The notes beneath the pieces were generated by a model. That model saw nothing but the letters and a program-made list of their open reading frames with translations. It searched no databases and was not told the origin of the DNA. The translations under genes and the position numbers were made by a program. A stretch of DNA of 46,422 bases. Origin: Leptolyngbyaceae cyanobacterium MAG.088 (GTDB lineage: Bacteria; Cyanobacteriota; Cyanobacteriia; Phormidesmidales; Phormidesmidaceae). This document shows positions 15,259 to 24,545 of the stretch, in pieces; position 1 is the first letter of the stretch, and every line of letters begins with the position of its first letter. The DNA lies in contig JAHQVZ010000158.1 in NCBI GenBank assembly GCA_019634055.1, positions 1 through 46,422 on the forward strand, given 5' to 3'.

Positions 15259-16440
15259 TTAGATACTAGCCATCACAGGCTGGCTTGCCACCATTCGATC
15301 AATAATTTGTCTGAGCACCATTGCAGCCCAATCCACATCAGCCTCAGTTGTCTGATGTCCCAGCGTTAACCGAATGCCCGTTTTCGCCGCTGCATCACTA
15401 AACCCCATGGCTTTAAGAATTGGGCTAGGCGTTAACGTCCCACTATGGCAAGCCGACCCTGCACTGATCCCAATTCCCGCCAAATTCAACTGGCGCACCA
15501 GGGTTTTACCCGTAACCCTCTCTCCATCAGCATTAGGTAAGTAAAAACTCACATGGTGAGGCAGTCGCTGCTGCGGGTGCCCCGTAAGCGTTAACTCAGG
15601 ATGGCTTTTCAACTGCTCAATTAAGCGATCGCGCAATCCCAATAATCGTTGTTGTTCTTGTGAGAGTTCTTGGGTTGCAAGTTCTGCTGCCATGCCAAAT
15701 CCAGCAATGGTGGGTACTGCCTGAGTCCCAGATCGCAGATTACTTTCTTGCCCGCCACCATTGATTAATGCCCTTAACTCAGTGCCTGGTTTCACATACA
15801 GCGCCCCTGAGCCCTGGGGGCCATAAAGCTTATGGCCAGAAATAGACAGTAAATCTACTCCCAATGTCTGCACATCGATAGGCAGCCGCCCAGCTGCCTG
15901 CACGGCGTCGGAGTGAAATAGAGGTTTTGCTAAATAATTGCTGGTCTCAATAACAGCAGCTAACTCAGAAATGGGCTGGACTGTACCCACCTCACTCTGG
16001 CCGTAAATCACGGAGACTAGCACGGTATCTTGGCAGAGTGCTGCCACCAAATCGGCTGGGTTTACCTGGCCATGGTGGTCAACGGGTAATCGAGTAATTG
16101 ACCAGCCTTGTTGTTCTAAGAGGGCAGCAGGTTTTGCGATCGCAGAATGCTCCACCGCCGAAATAATCATATGGCGCGGCTGCCGATACTGTTGCGCCAC
16201 TCCCATAATCGCCAGATTATTTGCCTCAGTGCCACTGGCCGTAAAAACAATCCCATCCGCAGGCGCACCAATCAACTCGGCCACCTGTATCCGCGCCGTT
16301 TCCATCACCGTCGCCGCCTGACTCCCCCAGCTATGTAAACTCGATGGATTCCCCCAACCATATTTCATGGCCGATGCCATCGCCTCAATTACCTCAGTCC
16401 TTGGCGGCGTAGTAGCGCTGTAATCTAAATAGATCTGCAT
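15259..16440 (-). CDS. Cysteine desulfurase, NifS/IscS family
   Basis: This PLP enzyme takes sulfur from L-cysteine for Fe-S clusters, thiolation and related pathways. With the start at ATG 16438-16440 the protein is 393 residues and begins MQIYLDYSATTPPR, as expected. The sequence shows EHSAIAKPA (substrate and cofactor histidine), HSDAVQAAG, PLP lysine K204 in SISGHKLYGP, LRSGTQAVPTIAGFG, and the active-site cysteine C331 in SAGSACHSGTL with the short loop. The upstream frame (MGAWDRA) adds seven residues that families lack. No iscU or suf partner lies next to it. It ends about 157 bp from the RLEALDART gene. Confidence 0.93.
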   Translation of the reverse strand: MQIYLDYSATTPPRTEVIEAMASAMKYGWGNPSSLHSWGSQAATVMETARIQVAELIGAPADGIVFTASGTEANNLAIMGVAQQYRQPRHMIISAVEHSAIAKPAALLEQQGWSITRLPVDHHGQVNPADLVAALCQDTVLVSVIYGQSEVGTVQPISELAAVIETSNYLAKPLFHSDAVQAAGRLPIDVQTLGVDLLSISGHKLYGPQGSGALYVKPGTELRALINGGGQESNLRSGTQAVPTIAGFGMAAELATQELSQEQQRLLGLRDRLIEQLKSHPELTLTGHPQQRLPHHVSFYLPNADGERVTGKTLVRQLNLAGIGISAGSACHSGTLTPSPILKAMGFSDAAAKTGIRLTLGHQTTEADVDWAAMVLRQIIDRMVASQPVMASI

Positions 16441-16485
16441 TGCCCTATCCCATGCGCCCATGATATTCCGTCTTCAAATGATAAG

Positions 16486-16529
16486 CCCCTCTCCTAGGGG
16501 AGAAGTTTGGGTTGAGGGGTAACCCCTCA
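16486..16529. repeat. Dispersed CCCCT/AGGGG palindrome pair
   Basis: CCCCT-CTCCT-AGGGG (from 16486) is followed by TGAGGGG (16513-16519), TAA and CCCCTCA (16523-16529), two adjacent hairpins. The element lies between prfC (its 3' side) and the cysteine desulfurase start. Similar blocks lie at 260-404, and this type is widespread between genes in cyanobacteria. It may end prfC-independent transcription, but no T-run is seen. Confidence 0.5.
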
Positions 16530-16578
16530 GCAACAAATCTCACCACATAAACAAAGCCAAACCAGGCCCCTGTCGTCC

Positions 16579-18216
16579 CTATATCTCATCCGGCTCTTTT
16601 CCTGCAACCACCGGAGCCGTCTTACTCAACGCCAACTTCGGATGTTCCCCTTCCACCTGCTGACAATTCCACTCATTGCGGAATAGCAACACCGGACGCC
16701 CATAGCTATCCTTCACGGTAACCGTATTAAACAACCGACCGGCATCTTGTAGCGCATCCCATCCACCTGTCACCCAGCGAGCCACACTGTAGGGCAACAT
16801 GTCCAGCATGGTATCCACGTTATATTCATTTCTCAAACGAAACTGCACCACCTCAAATTGCAGTTGCCCAACAGCCGCCAAAATAGGATCCCGCTTAGAT
16901 TCATCCGCTGAATACATAATTTGAACAGCCCCTTCTTCCCGCAGCTCTTTTACACCTTTACGAAACTGCTTAAACTTAGACGGATTTGGGTTTTTTAGAT
17001 ATGCAAACAACTCAGGAGAGAAAAATGGAATCCCTTCATACTCCAGTTTTTTGCCCTGATAAATGGTGTCACCAATGGCAAATACCCCTGGATTATTCAG
17101 ACCAATCACATCACCTGGATAGGCCGCATCTAAGGATTCACGCCCTTGACCAAACAACTTTTGTGGATGTGATAGCCGCACGTTTTTACCAGACCGGGCA
17201 TGGTTGACCACCATGTCTTTTTCAAAACGCCCAGAACAGACGCGAACAAACGCCACCCGGTCCCGATGCTTTGGATCCATATTTGCCTGTAGCTTAAACA
17301 CAAACCCAGAAAACTCTTCTCGGGTGGGAGGCACCATACCAACCGTGCTTTCCCGAGGGCCAGGCTGAAGTGCAAAGTCCAAAAATGACTCTAAAAAAAG
17401 CTCCACACCAAAGTTGGTCATGGCACTGCCAAAGAATACGGGGGTCATTTCCCCACAGTGAACCAGTTCTAAATCCAGCTCTGGGCCAAGCTCATCCAGC
17501 ATTTCTAGCTCTTCTAGAAACTGAACATACACCTCATCGTCATCAATCATTTCCTCAATACGGGGATCGCCCCATGCCAACACCGTTTCCGTTGCGGCTT
17601 TACTGCCATGGGCCGAACGCTCAAACAGGTGGACTTCTTTTTTGCGTCGATCAAAAACGCCCTTAAACTGATCTCCCATGCCAATGGGCCAGTTAACGGC
17701 ATAGGTAAATAACTCTAGTTCTTTTTCAATTTCATCTAACAGGGCTAGAGGCTCTTGCCCAGGGCGGTCTAATTTGTTGAAGAATGTAAAAATTGGCAGT
17801 CCGCGCATTTTACAAACCTCAAATAGTTTGCGCGTTTGCGGCTCCAGACCTTTCGCCGCATCTTCCAACATGACAGCATTGTCTGCGGCGGCCAGGGTAC
17901 GGTAAGTGTCTTCACTAAAGTCTTGGTGCCCCGGGGTGTCTAGCAAGTTAATGCGATAGCCACTGTAATTAAACTGCAGCACCGTCGAGGTAATCGAGAT
18001 GCCCCGCTGTTGCTCTAGTTCCATCCAGTCAGAAACAGCATGTCGTTGAGCTCGCCTAGCTTTAACCGATCCCGCTTCATGAATGGCACCTCCATAGAGC
18101 AGGAGCTTCTCAGTCAAGGTGGTTTTACCAGCGTCAGGGTGGGAGATGATGGCAAAATTACGACGTTGCTCAACGGCGTCATCGATATTTGCTGGGGACG
18201 ATAGGGTGGAGGTCAT
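16579..18216 (-). CDS. prfC: Peptide chain release factor 3
   Basis: RF3 is a translational GTPase that removes RF1/RF2 from the ribosome after peptide release. The 545-residue protein has G1 [15 protein letters not shown] (about 25-39), the RF3-specific [21 protein letters not shown]3 [16 protein letters not shown], and G4 NKLDRPG. The C-terminal RF3 domain includes [20 protein letters not shown]. Length is normal. Start ATG at 18214-18216. It runs in the same direction as the cysteine desulfurase, 139 bp upstream of it, with the palindromes in the gap. Confidence 0.96.
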   Translation of the reverse strand: MTSTLSSPANIDDAVEQRRNFAIISHPDAGKTTLTEKLLLYGGAIHEAGSVKARRAQRHAVSDWMELEQQRGISITSTVLQFNYSGYRINLLDTPGHQDFSEDTYRTLAAADNAVMLEDAAKGLEPQTRKLFEVCKMRGLPIFTFFNKLDRPGQEPLALLDEIEKELELFTYAVNWPIGMGDQFKGVFDRRKKEVHLFERSAHGSKAATETVLAWGDPRIEEMIDDDEVYVQFLEELEMLDELGPELDLELVHCGEMTPVFFGSAMTNFGVELFLESFLDFALQPGPRESTVGMVPPTREEFSGFVFKLQANMDPKHRDRVAFVRVCSGRFEKDMVVNHARSGKNVRLSHPQKLFGQGRESLDAAYPGDVIGLNNPGVFAIGDTIYQGKKLEYEGIPFFSPELFAYLKNPNPSKFKQFRKGVKELREEGAVQIMYSADESKRDPILAAVGQLQFEVVQFRLRNEYNVDTMLDMLPYSVARWVTGGWDALQDAGRLFNTVTVKDSYGRPVLLFRNEWNCQQVEGEHPKLALSKTAPVVAGKEPDEI

Positions 18217-18332
18217 GGAGGTGTTTCAGCTCAGTGAGCATTGCACGAGCCCCAGGCCAAAACAGCTCTGAGGTAAATCCTATTGTACTGTTCAGTGCCT
18301 ATACTGTCCGAGCAACAAGTCAGCCTGAGAAG

Positions 18333-18971
18333 TTACCAGTCAGCAGCATAGTGAGCTACCACATTGCCGTCAGGAGTGACCACCGTCAGAGGTAACAGCA
18401 CTTCTGAATCGTGGCGCGCAAACTGAACAACTTGCATGCCTTGATTACTGGGTTCTACCACCATCACATAGCGATCATCTTGCCACTGTAGATCAACGAC
18501 CTGGTGATGCATTAGCCAGGCTTCAGCCAGGTTGCCTGCATTGATGTCATTACCCTCTTCATGGCTATAGCAATTTGTCCAAATATTATCTGCAACAGAC
18601 TGCAGACCTGATAAATTAATCGGCTCCATGCGAGCACTCAGACCATAGGTGGTAAAGCTGAGAACATCGTGCTGCCAGAACTGATCGGCAAATTGCTGAA
18701 AATCTTTATCTTGTACGAGTGGGGCGTAGCGTTCATCACTCGCCAGTTGTTTTTGTTGCTGATCCCGACTGGGGCGCTGCCAATCCGTTGCTTCGCCACA
18801 GACAAGAAAGTCTGTCGTCGGCAAGGCAGCAGTGGAGGTGGGGGACTGGGTAACCACTGCGTCAGCAACATTAATAAAGTTGCTGACAGCTTTGATACCT
18901 CCTAGGAGGCTAACGATACCTACAATTAGCAGTCCTTGCTTGCTTAGCTGCTTCAGTTTAGATGCGACCAT
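18333..18971 (-). CDS. Hypothetical membrane-anchored protein
   Basis: The 212-residue protein has one N-terminal hydrophobic segment (about residues 13-33, LLIVGIVSLLGGIKAV) after a basic start MVASKLKQLSKQG, so it is anchored or exported. The exported part has two cysteines (FLVCGEATDW and IWTNCYSHE) and a C-terminal beta-rich stretch (DRYVMVVEPSNQGMQVVQFA, LPLTVVTPDGNVVAHYAADW). I do not recognise a family. It reads toward prfC with a 116-bp gap. Start ATG at 18969-18971. Confidence 0.7.
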   Translation of the reverse strand: MVASKLKQLSKQGLLIVGIVSLLGGIKAVSNFINVADAVVTQSPTSTAALPTTDFLVCGEATDWQRPSRDQQQKQLASDERYAPLVQDKDFQQFADQFWQHDVLSFTTYGLSARMEPINLSGLQSVADNIWTNCYSHEEGNDINAGNLAEAWLMHHQVVDLQWQDDRYVMVVEPSNQGMQVVQFARHDSEVLLPLTVVTPDGNVVAHYAADW

Positions 18972-19496
18972 GGCTGGCTTCTCTTTGCCCCTATAACAAT
19001 ATTATTTTTTCTAAATCGACAACGTGACGAGGTTTGAATCGCTGGGCTACCACCCATATGGTTAGCCCATGCCCCCAGCCCAATCAGTTCGGAAAAAACG
19101 ACTGATTGAAAACCGATGCGATCGCAAAACAACTCGTCTAAGCAACATCCACATCAGGCTGTTGAGACCAATTCGATCTACCTAGATCAACGCTTCCGCC
19201 TCAAACGGAACAACCCGGATGATTTCCAAGCTTCCCAGCACCAAGAGCACTTGAAAAACTGTGGTAAAACTCACAACCGACAGGGAGTTAGGCATTAAAC
19301 AAGACGACATTTAAGTTCACAAATGCTTAGGAATATTGAGCGTCATGGTTGAACTTAAATATATTCAAATCAAGTTCAACTGATAGTTGCTGCTCAATGT
19401 CAAAACAGTGTTGTGCCGTCCTGAAACCTTGCACCTGTTACTTACGTATGTTTCCGCCAAATTTATGTTCCTATTATGAGGTACAAAACTGGGATA
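18972..19496. other. Noncoding region with an 11-bp inverted repeat
   Basis: Little is seen here. ATTTAAGTTCA (19309-19319) and TGAACTTAAAT (19350-19360) are perfect reverse complements 30 bp apart, and AAGTTCAA recurs at about 19372. A 60-codon frame starts at an ATG inside a HIP1 site (19116) and ends near 19298. It has ordinary codon use, but no ribosome-binding site or recognisable domain, so it is left uncalled. Confidence 0.4.
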
Positions 19497-19732
19497 TTAA
19501 GGTATATCTAGGACAGTTTTTAGAATTTGTAATGACTGGTCCATAACAACAATATCTGTTGTAAAAGAACCCATCAATTGACGGATTTTTTTCAGTTGTT
19601 CTCTGGATGCAGTTAGACCAAATTTGGCTTAGCGTCCATACCAAGAAGGGTTGATATAAATGATGGCCATGTAAATCTTACGCCATCCGTCAGGCTATCC
19701 CTTTTCCAGAAGCTCTTAAGCCAATTTCCCAT
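19497..19732 (-). pseudogene. Possible frameshifted small gene downstream of the DNA methyltransferase
   Basis: On the minus strand an ATG at 19730-19732 opens a 39-codon frame (MGNWLKSFWKRD... ending DAKPNLV) that stops at 19613-19615. A second open frame overlaps it from 19628 to a TAA at 19497-19499 (KFGLTASREQLKKIRQL...). One base inserted or lost near 19615-19630 would join them into a protein of about 78 residues. Each half reads like plausible protein, but open stretches this short also arise by chance. I recognise no family. It follows the methyltransferase stop by 10 bp on the same strand. Confidence 0.22.
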
Positions 19733-19741
19733 GCGTCATAC

Positions 19742-20719
19742 TTAGCAGTCCACGTTTTCTTTATGCCTACGCGCCTGTTGTTGAGCGCTAAGGCTATTGC
19801 GTTCCCAAAAGTATCCACCCGCATATCCCTGGATCTCAGGTTGCAATGCAGCTAAATCCAAGCGTTTTTCGGCAATACAAGCATATTCCTCATCCATTTC
19901 AATGCCAACGTAGCGACGACCTAGTTTTTTAGCCACAACCGATGTCGTTCCAGAGCCTAAAAAGGGGTCAAACACCACATCTCCAGGCTGACTACTCGCT
20001 AGAATAATCTTGGCCAGCAACTTTTCTGGTTTTTGGGTGGGATGATCCGTATTTTCTGGCATCGACCAAAACGGAATCGAGATATCTGTCCATAAATTAG
20101 ATGGATGGGTAACACGGAATTTACCGTTATCTGTCGTTTGCCAGTCTTTGGGATTACCGTTGCGATCGCGATACGGAGCCAACACTCGGCGTTTTAGTTT
20201 TACTGCCTCAACGTCAAACCAATAATCATCAGATAAGGTACCAAACCAAATATCTTCCGACGAATTTTTCCAATTTTGTTTCGATCCCCGTCCCTTTTCT
20301 CGTTCCCAAGTGATCCGGCTACGGACAGAAAAATAGCGAGAAAATACGTTGTATACCGCAGGTGACGACTGCCAATCACAGCAAACATAGGCCGATGCAT
20401 TGGGTTTAAGCAATCGAATAACTGGCGACATCCAGCTATCTAACCAGGTTTCATAGGCCTCTAGAGAACGGTGAGCAAAGGTAGATTGATTAAAAACTTT
20501 GGAACGGTTATAAGGTGGATCAACAATAAGTAAATCGACAAAATCACTGGGTAACCTTGGCAATGCCTCAAAGGTATCCTGCCAGATAGTAGTGTTTTCA
20601 CAGGCCTGATACGAGGTGTCTTGGGTGAGCGTAACGAGCTTTTGACGATATAAACGGCGATCATCAGCACTTAAGACCAAAGTGCGATTATTCGGAGCTC
20701 GTTTTTTATCACCGTTCAT
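19742..20719 (-). CDS. Beta-class DNA methyltransferase (N6-adenine or N4-cytosine), no restriction partner
   Basis: The 325-residue enzyme has the amino-methyltransferase motifs in beta order: motif IV DLLIVDPPYN first (about residues 64-73), then HPTQKPEKLL, then the SAM-binding motif DPFLGSGTTSVVAKKLGRRYVGIE near residue 248. DPPY is commonest in N6-adenine enzymes, but N4-cytosine enzymes with similar motifs exist. No restriction endonuclease is seen alongside. Solitary methyltransferases are widely conserved in cyanobacteria, including a GGCC N4-cytosine enzyme in Synechocystis; whether this is its counterpart is not decidable here. The ATG at 20717-20719 faces ffh across a region with a 43-bp tandem repeat. 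Confidence 0.88.
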   Translation of the reverse strand: MNGDKKRAPNNRTLVLSADDRRLYRQKLVTLTQDTSYQACENTTIWQDTFEALPRLPSDFVDLLIVDPPYNRSKVFNQSTFAHRSLEAYETWLDSWMSPVIRLLKPNASAYVCCDWQSSPAVYNVFSRYFSVRSRITWEREKGRGSKQNWKNSSEDIWFGTLSDDYWFDVEAVKLKRRVLAPYRDRNGNPKDWQTTDNGKFRVTHPSNLWTDISIPFWSMPENTDHPTQKPEKLLAKIILASSQPGDVVFDPFLGSGTTSVVAKKLGRRYVGIEMDEEYACIAEKRLDLAALQPEIQGYAGGYFWERNSLSAQQQARRHKENVDC

Positions 20720-20753
20720 CCGTTTCCCATTTGCGTCTACAGAAGCATAGCAA

Positions 20754-20877
20754 GTGTTTGCAAATTAAATAGTTGGTAGACAAGTTAAAACTACACGTGT
20801 TTGCAAATTAAATAGTTGGTAGACAAGTTAAAACTACACGTGTTTGTAGATTAGATATTCAGTAGACGGGGACAAAG
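20754..20877. repeat. 43-bp tandem repeat, two perfect copies and a decayed third
   Basis: A 43-bp unit beginning GTGTTTGCAAATTAAATAG and ending AAACTACAC occurs exactly at 20754-20796 and 20797-20839. A third, diverged copy begins GTGTTTG at 20840 and fades by about 20877. Each junction makes the palindrome ACACGTGT (20793-20800, 20836-20843). It fills most of the divergent promoter between the methyltransferase and ffh. Two to three copies with no spacers rule out CRISPR. Confidence 0.9.
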
Positions 20878-20925
20878 CGATTAGTATGGAACAATACTTC
20901 GGTTTAATCGATTTCCCTTCCTCCC

Positions 20926-22413
20926 ATGTTTGAAGCCCTCTCAGAACGGTTTGAATCCGCCTGGAAGACCCTACGCGGTCAAGATAAAATTTCTGATGCC
21001 AATATTAAAGAGGCGCTTCGAGAAGTTAGACGAGCATTATTAGAAGCCGACGTCAGCTTTAACGTCGTTAAAGACTTTATTACTGACGTTCAAGACAAGG
21101 CTCAAGGGGCTGAAGTAGTCGCTGGCGTTGCCCCCGACCAGCAGTTCATCAAAATTGTCTACGATGAGCTCGTGACATTAATGGGGGATGCCAATGAACC
21201 CCTGGCCGATGTTACCAATAAGCCTACTGTGGTACTCATGGCAGGTCTACAAGGCACAGGTAAAACGACAGCATCGGCTAAATTAGCACTCCACCTGCGT
21301 AAGCAAGAACGCACAGCCATGTTGGTGGCAACCGATGTCTATCGTCCGGCAGCCGTAGACCAGCTCATTACCTTAGGCAAACAAATAGATGTCCCCGTTT
21401 TTGAAATGGGCACCAAAGCAAATCCTGTTGATATCGCAAAAGCAGGGGTTGCTAAGGCCAAAGAAGATGGTGTTGACACGGTCATTGTAGACACCGCCGG
21501 TCGATTACAAATTGACCAAGACATGATGGCTGAGCTAGAGCAGATCAAAACAGCCATTGGTCCTAATGAAGTCCTGCTAGTGGTTGACGCCATGACAGGG
21601 CAAGAAGCCGCCACCCTGACCCACACATTTCACGAACAAATTGGTATTACCGGAGCTATCCTGACCAAGATGGATGGCGACTCCCGTGGTGGTGCAGCCC
21701 TATCAATTCGTCAGATTTCAGGCAAACCAATTAAATTCATTGGTATTGGAGAGAAAGTCGAAGCACTACAGCCTTTCTATCCAGATCGAATGGCTTCTCG
21801 AATTCTGGGGATGGGCGACGTCCTCACATTAGTGGAGAAAGCTCAAGAAGAAGTTGATATTGCTGATGCAGAAAAACTTCAGGCCAAAATCCTTGAAGCA
21901 CGATTTGACTTCAACGACTTTCTCAAGCAGACACGCTTGATGAAAAATATGGGCTCGTTAAGCGGAATCATGAAATTGATTCCGGGTATGTCCAATAAAT
22001 TATCTGCAGATCAGCTACAACAAGGCGAGACACAACTGCGTCGCTGCGAGTCCATGATCAACTCCATGACGAAACAGGAACGTGAAGATCCTGATTTGTT
22101 AGCCAACTCACCCAGCCGTCGTCGTCGCATTGCTAAAGGCTCTGGCTATGGTGACAAAGAAGTCAGCAAACTAGTCAGCGATTTCCAAAAAATGCGTTCC
22201 ATGATGAAACAAATGGGTCAAGGGGGCGGCATGCCTGGTATGGGCGGATTCCCTGGCATGGGCGGCGGCATGCCTGGCATGGGCGGCGGTATGCCTGGTA
22301 TGGGTGGTGGTATGCCTGGTATGGGTGGCGGCCGCCCTGGCTTTCGTGGGTATAGTGCAGGGGCTAAAAAGAACAAAAAAAAGAAAAAGAAAAAAGGTTT
22401 CGGTACCCTTTAG
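20926..22413 (+). CDS. ffh: Signal recognition particle protein Ffh
   Basis: Ffh binds signal sequences at the ribosome and, with FtsY, delivers membrane proteins; in cyanobacteria it also serves thylakoid targeting. The 495-residue protein has an N domain (residues 1-90), the GTPase G1 GLQGTGKTT (107-115), DTAGRLQID, TKMDGDSRGG, and the M domain with the RNA-binding SRRRRIAKGSG. The C-terminus is extended by a run of MPGMGGG units (about 433-471) and a lysine-rich end. The met/gly-rich run is encoded by a short tandem repeat (about 22228-22340) that could vary in copy number. Start ATG at 20926. Confidence 0.97.
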   Translation: MFEALSERFESAWKTLRGQDKISDANIKEALREVRRALLEADVSFNVVKDFITDVQDKAQGAEVVAGVAPDQQFIKIVYDELVTLMGDANEPLADVTNKPTVVLMAGLQGTGKTTASAKLALHLRKQERTAMLVATDVYRPAAVDQLITLGKQIDVPVFEMGTKANPVDIAKAGVAKAKEDGVDTVIVDTAGRLQIDQDMMAELEQIKTAIGPNEVLLVVDAMTGQEAATLTHTFHEQIGITGAILTKMDGDSRGGAALSIRQISGKPIKFIGIGEKVEALQPFYPDRMASRILGMGDVLTLVEKAQEEVDIADAEKLQAKILEARFDFNDFLKQTRLMKNMGSLSGIMKLIPGMSNKLSADQLQQGETQLRRCESMINSMTKQEREDPDLLANSPSRRRRIAKGSGYGDKEVSKLVSDFQKMRSMMKQMGQGGGMPGMGGFPGMGGGMPGMGGGMPGMGGGMPGMGGGRPGFRGYSAGAKKNKKKKKKKGFGTL

Positions 22414-22500
22414 TAATTTGATGAAGGTATTACTACAAGGATATTCACAGAACTTATCTGGGCAAGATAATCAATATAAATTGAAATTTCAATAGAGCCT

Positions 22501-23103
22501 ATGAAAACGAGGATCGGACTGGGTTTAGTTGCCCTGAGTATTGGCCTACCAATTTTGCTATCTGCTCGTCCTGGGTATGGGTTACCAGGCTATTCTGTTA
22601 ATGAGGTCAAAACCTGGATGCAGGGACATCCCACATTGCGAGCCGATAGCCGTGAAGGATTGCGAGTACACCGAGCCGATATTCCCTCCCAACGCTATAC
22701 GTTTCAGGCCAGCGTTTTTCCGGTTGGAGGTTTACGTAGTTCTGGAGATAATACAGCCTTATCTATCTCGAATGGGCGGCGTAATCTAAGCACTGTACGT
22801 CGAGAAGAATTTATTTTAGTGGATTACGACGAGCAAGTTACCACTGCTCGACTTGAAGAATCCTTGCGGACCCTTTATGGCCCCAATACCTATGCTGACT
22901 ATCGCCGGGCCCAGCCTATCTATAACTATGGTTATGAAAACAGCACCGCTCAAGGTGAAGTGCGATTAGGAAATACCTATGCCTACTGGGTTGAAATCAC
23001 CCCCAATGCTAATGGCGTAGTGACAACAGGCCGACTGAATGTTTTATTACCTGAAGATGTAAATCGCCTACAAAGCTATCTTCAACAGCAGTCAACTAGA
23101 TAG
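22501..23103 (+). CDS. Secreted hypothetical protein
   Basis: The 200-residue product has an N-terminal signal peptide (MKTRIGLGLVALSIGLPILL, cleavage near GYG/LP). The mature part contains VNEVKTWMQGHPTLRA, VHRADIPSQRYTFQASVFP, and an EFILVDYDEQVTTARLEESL segment, followed by a Tyr-rich section (YGPNTYADYRRAQPIYNYGY) and a beta-rich end. There are no cysteines. I do not recognise the family; similar 'signal peptide plus YSVNEVK' proteins may exist in cyanobacteria. It begins 87 bp after ffh and ends 13 bp before a convergent glycosyltransferase gene, so there is no room for a terminator. Confidence 0.72.
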   Translation: MKTRIGLGLVALSIGLPILLSARPGYGLPGYSVNEVKTWMQGHPTLRADSREGLRVHRADIPSQRYTFQASVFPVGGLRSSGDNTALSISNGRRNLSTVRREEFILVDYDEQVTTARLEESLRTLYGPNTYADYRRAQPIYNYGYENSTAQGEVRLGNTYAYWVEITPNANGVVTTGRLNVLLPEDVNRLQSYLQQQSTR

Positions 23104-23116
23104 TAGATAGTTACAT

Positions 23117-24172
23117 TCAGCCACTGGGCAGGCTATATTTTTGCATTTTCTGTTTGATACTGCGTTGCGCCATAAAAAAAGGACTGATTAAGCTTGCGGT
23201 ATACAGCGTAAGTTCACAGGCAGCAATATCGTCATGGATAATACCTTGGCGATAGCGAAAGCAATGGCGTAATATTTTTCGAACGTCGTTTACTAAGTAC
23301 AAGCACAGCATCGATGGGCGAAGCCAGGGCGCTGTGCCCAACATGCGTGTGCGATAACGACTGAGACCAATGCCACGACAAAGTTTTTGTAGATAGTTAC
23401 GCGTTAGTCGAGAACTGGGGATTTGATGTTGCAATCGCATTTGCGGGTTGTACCAGACTTCCCAACCTGCTTGTTGAATGTGCAAAATTGACTCCGTATC
23501 CTCACCAGTTAACATACTGGTACTGGTGCGACCTGTTAAAACCAGTTCTTCTGGGACGTTATCAAGCCATGCCTGGCGTCTGACGACCATACCAGCAGAT
23601 GGTGGAATCACTTTTTGACTCGGCTTATACATCAAGGGTTTAGCGCCCCGTTCAGTGAGCGCTAATAACGATGCAATCCGTTCAAAATTTTGGGGTGGCG
23701 TAGTTTCAAACTTGCCACGAATACGGCTAGCAATCACTCCCGCGTTGGGATGCTTTTGAGCAAAGCGATAGGCGGATATTACCCAGGTCATACCAGGCAG
23801 CGTATCGTCATCCAGAAAGCCTACCAGGGGGCTGTTGGCAATCTTAATTGCGGTTTGCCTGGCGTAAGCAGCCCCTTGCTTAGGCTCAAATGCATAGCGG
23901 ATAGGTGAGTCAAGATCCCATTGACGTTGGTAATCTTTGACAATATCAGCGGTGTTATCTGTGCTGTTATTGTCTACCACAATAATTTCCCAGCTCAGAT
24001 CATAGGTATTTAACTGCCAACGCAACGACTCTAAAACAGCTGCCAAGCGAGTAGCTCCGTTATAAGTAGGAATGGCAATCGAAAAATCTAGACCTACCTT
24101 TTCTGGGAAGAGACGACTAAATATATGACGTAGACTGACTAAGCGATCGACAGGTTCTAAAACGCTAATCAT
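23117..24172 (-). CDS. GT2 family glycosyltransferase, HpsE-like
   Basis: A family 2 (GT-A) glycosyltransferase: FSIAIPTYNGATRLAAVLESL, IIVVDNNSTDNTADIV, QGAAYARQTAI, and the metal-binding FLDDDTLPG, then GEDTESILHIQQAGWEVWYNP. The spacing and wording match the HpsE glycosyltransferases of the hormogonium polysaccharide cluster described in Nostoc, though these also occur in non-hormogonial cyanobacteria. I start at ATG 24170-24172 (MISVLEPVDRL); starts at 24230-24232 and 24290-24292 add residues without a clear ribosome-binding site, so the choice is uncertain. It probably works on extracellular polysaccharide. No other hps gene is in the window. Confidence 0.82.
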   Translation of the reverse strand: MISVLEPVDRLVSLRHIFSRLFPEKVGLDFSIAIPTYNGATRLAAVLESLRWQLNTYDLSWEIIVVDNNSTDNTADIVKDYQRQWDLDSPIRYAFEPKQGAAYARQTAIKIANSPLVGFLDDDTLPGMTWVISAYRFAQKHPNAGVIASRIRGKFETTPPQNFERIASLLALTERGAKPLMYKPSQKVIPPSAGMVVRRQAWLDNVPEELVLTGRTSTSMLTGEDTESILHIQQAGWEVWYNPQMRLQHQIPSSRLTRNYLQKLCRGIGLSRYRTRMLGTAPWLRPSMLCLYLVNDVRKILRHCFRYRQGIIHDDIAACELTLYTASLISPFFMAQRSIKQKMQKYSLPSG

Positions 24173-24487
24173 TTCAAGGAAACCTAGAGAATATATATTG
24201 CTGTGCCTTAACTTTGCCGTTTGCAATCCCATGGGGCTAACGTTGATCTCAGTATTCCCCGAACCCAGTTTCGAGTTGCAAATGATACCCATATGCTTTT
24301 GGTCTCATCGGGCCAAATCGAGTACATTTTTCTACTAAAAACAAGTCTTTGAAGTGATATAAGCACGGTCTGACAAAAGAAACGTCATCAGTAATTGCTT
24401 GTATCAATTAGTACTTGACAACCTCCACTTAGACATTGAGATACGGCCCCAGCTACAACAAAAATGTCTGCCATCAGGCGATCCCCG

Positions 24488-24516
24488 TTGACAGCCTAAG
24501 GGTGGTTAGCTATATT
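24488..24516 (+). promoter_or_regulatory. Near-consensus sigma-70-type promoter of the small HTH gene
   Basis: TTGACA (24488-24493), a 17-base spacer and TATATT (24511-24516) match the sigma-70/SigA consensus closely. The predicted start is near 24523, which leaves a leader of about 20 bases before the ATG at 24546. Confidence 0.75.
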
Positions 24517-24545
24517 GTTTTGCCATATTTATAGGTTGACTCACC

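Noticed and set aside
15145-15369. 74-codon plus-strand frame
   Set aside because: It overlaps the end of the cysteine desulfurase by about 110 bp on the other strand, has no recognisable features and no ribosome-binding site.
19116-19298. 60-codon frame starting within a HIP1 site
   Set aside because: Normal-looking codons but no ribosome-binding site and no recognisable domain. It stays possible but cannot be supported.
20754-20877. CRISPR array
   Set aside because: The 43-bp units are directly adjacent with no unique spacers, only two perfect copies, and no cas genes are present.
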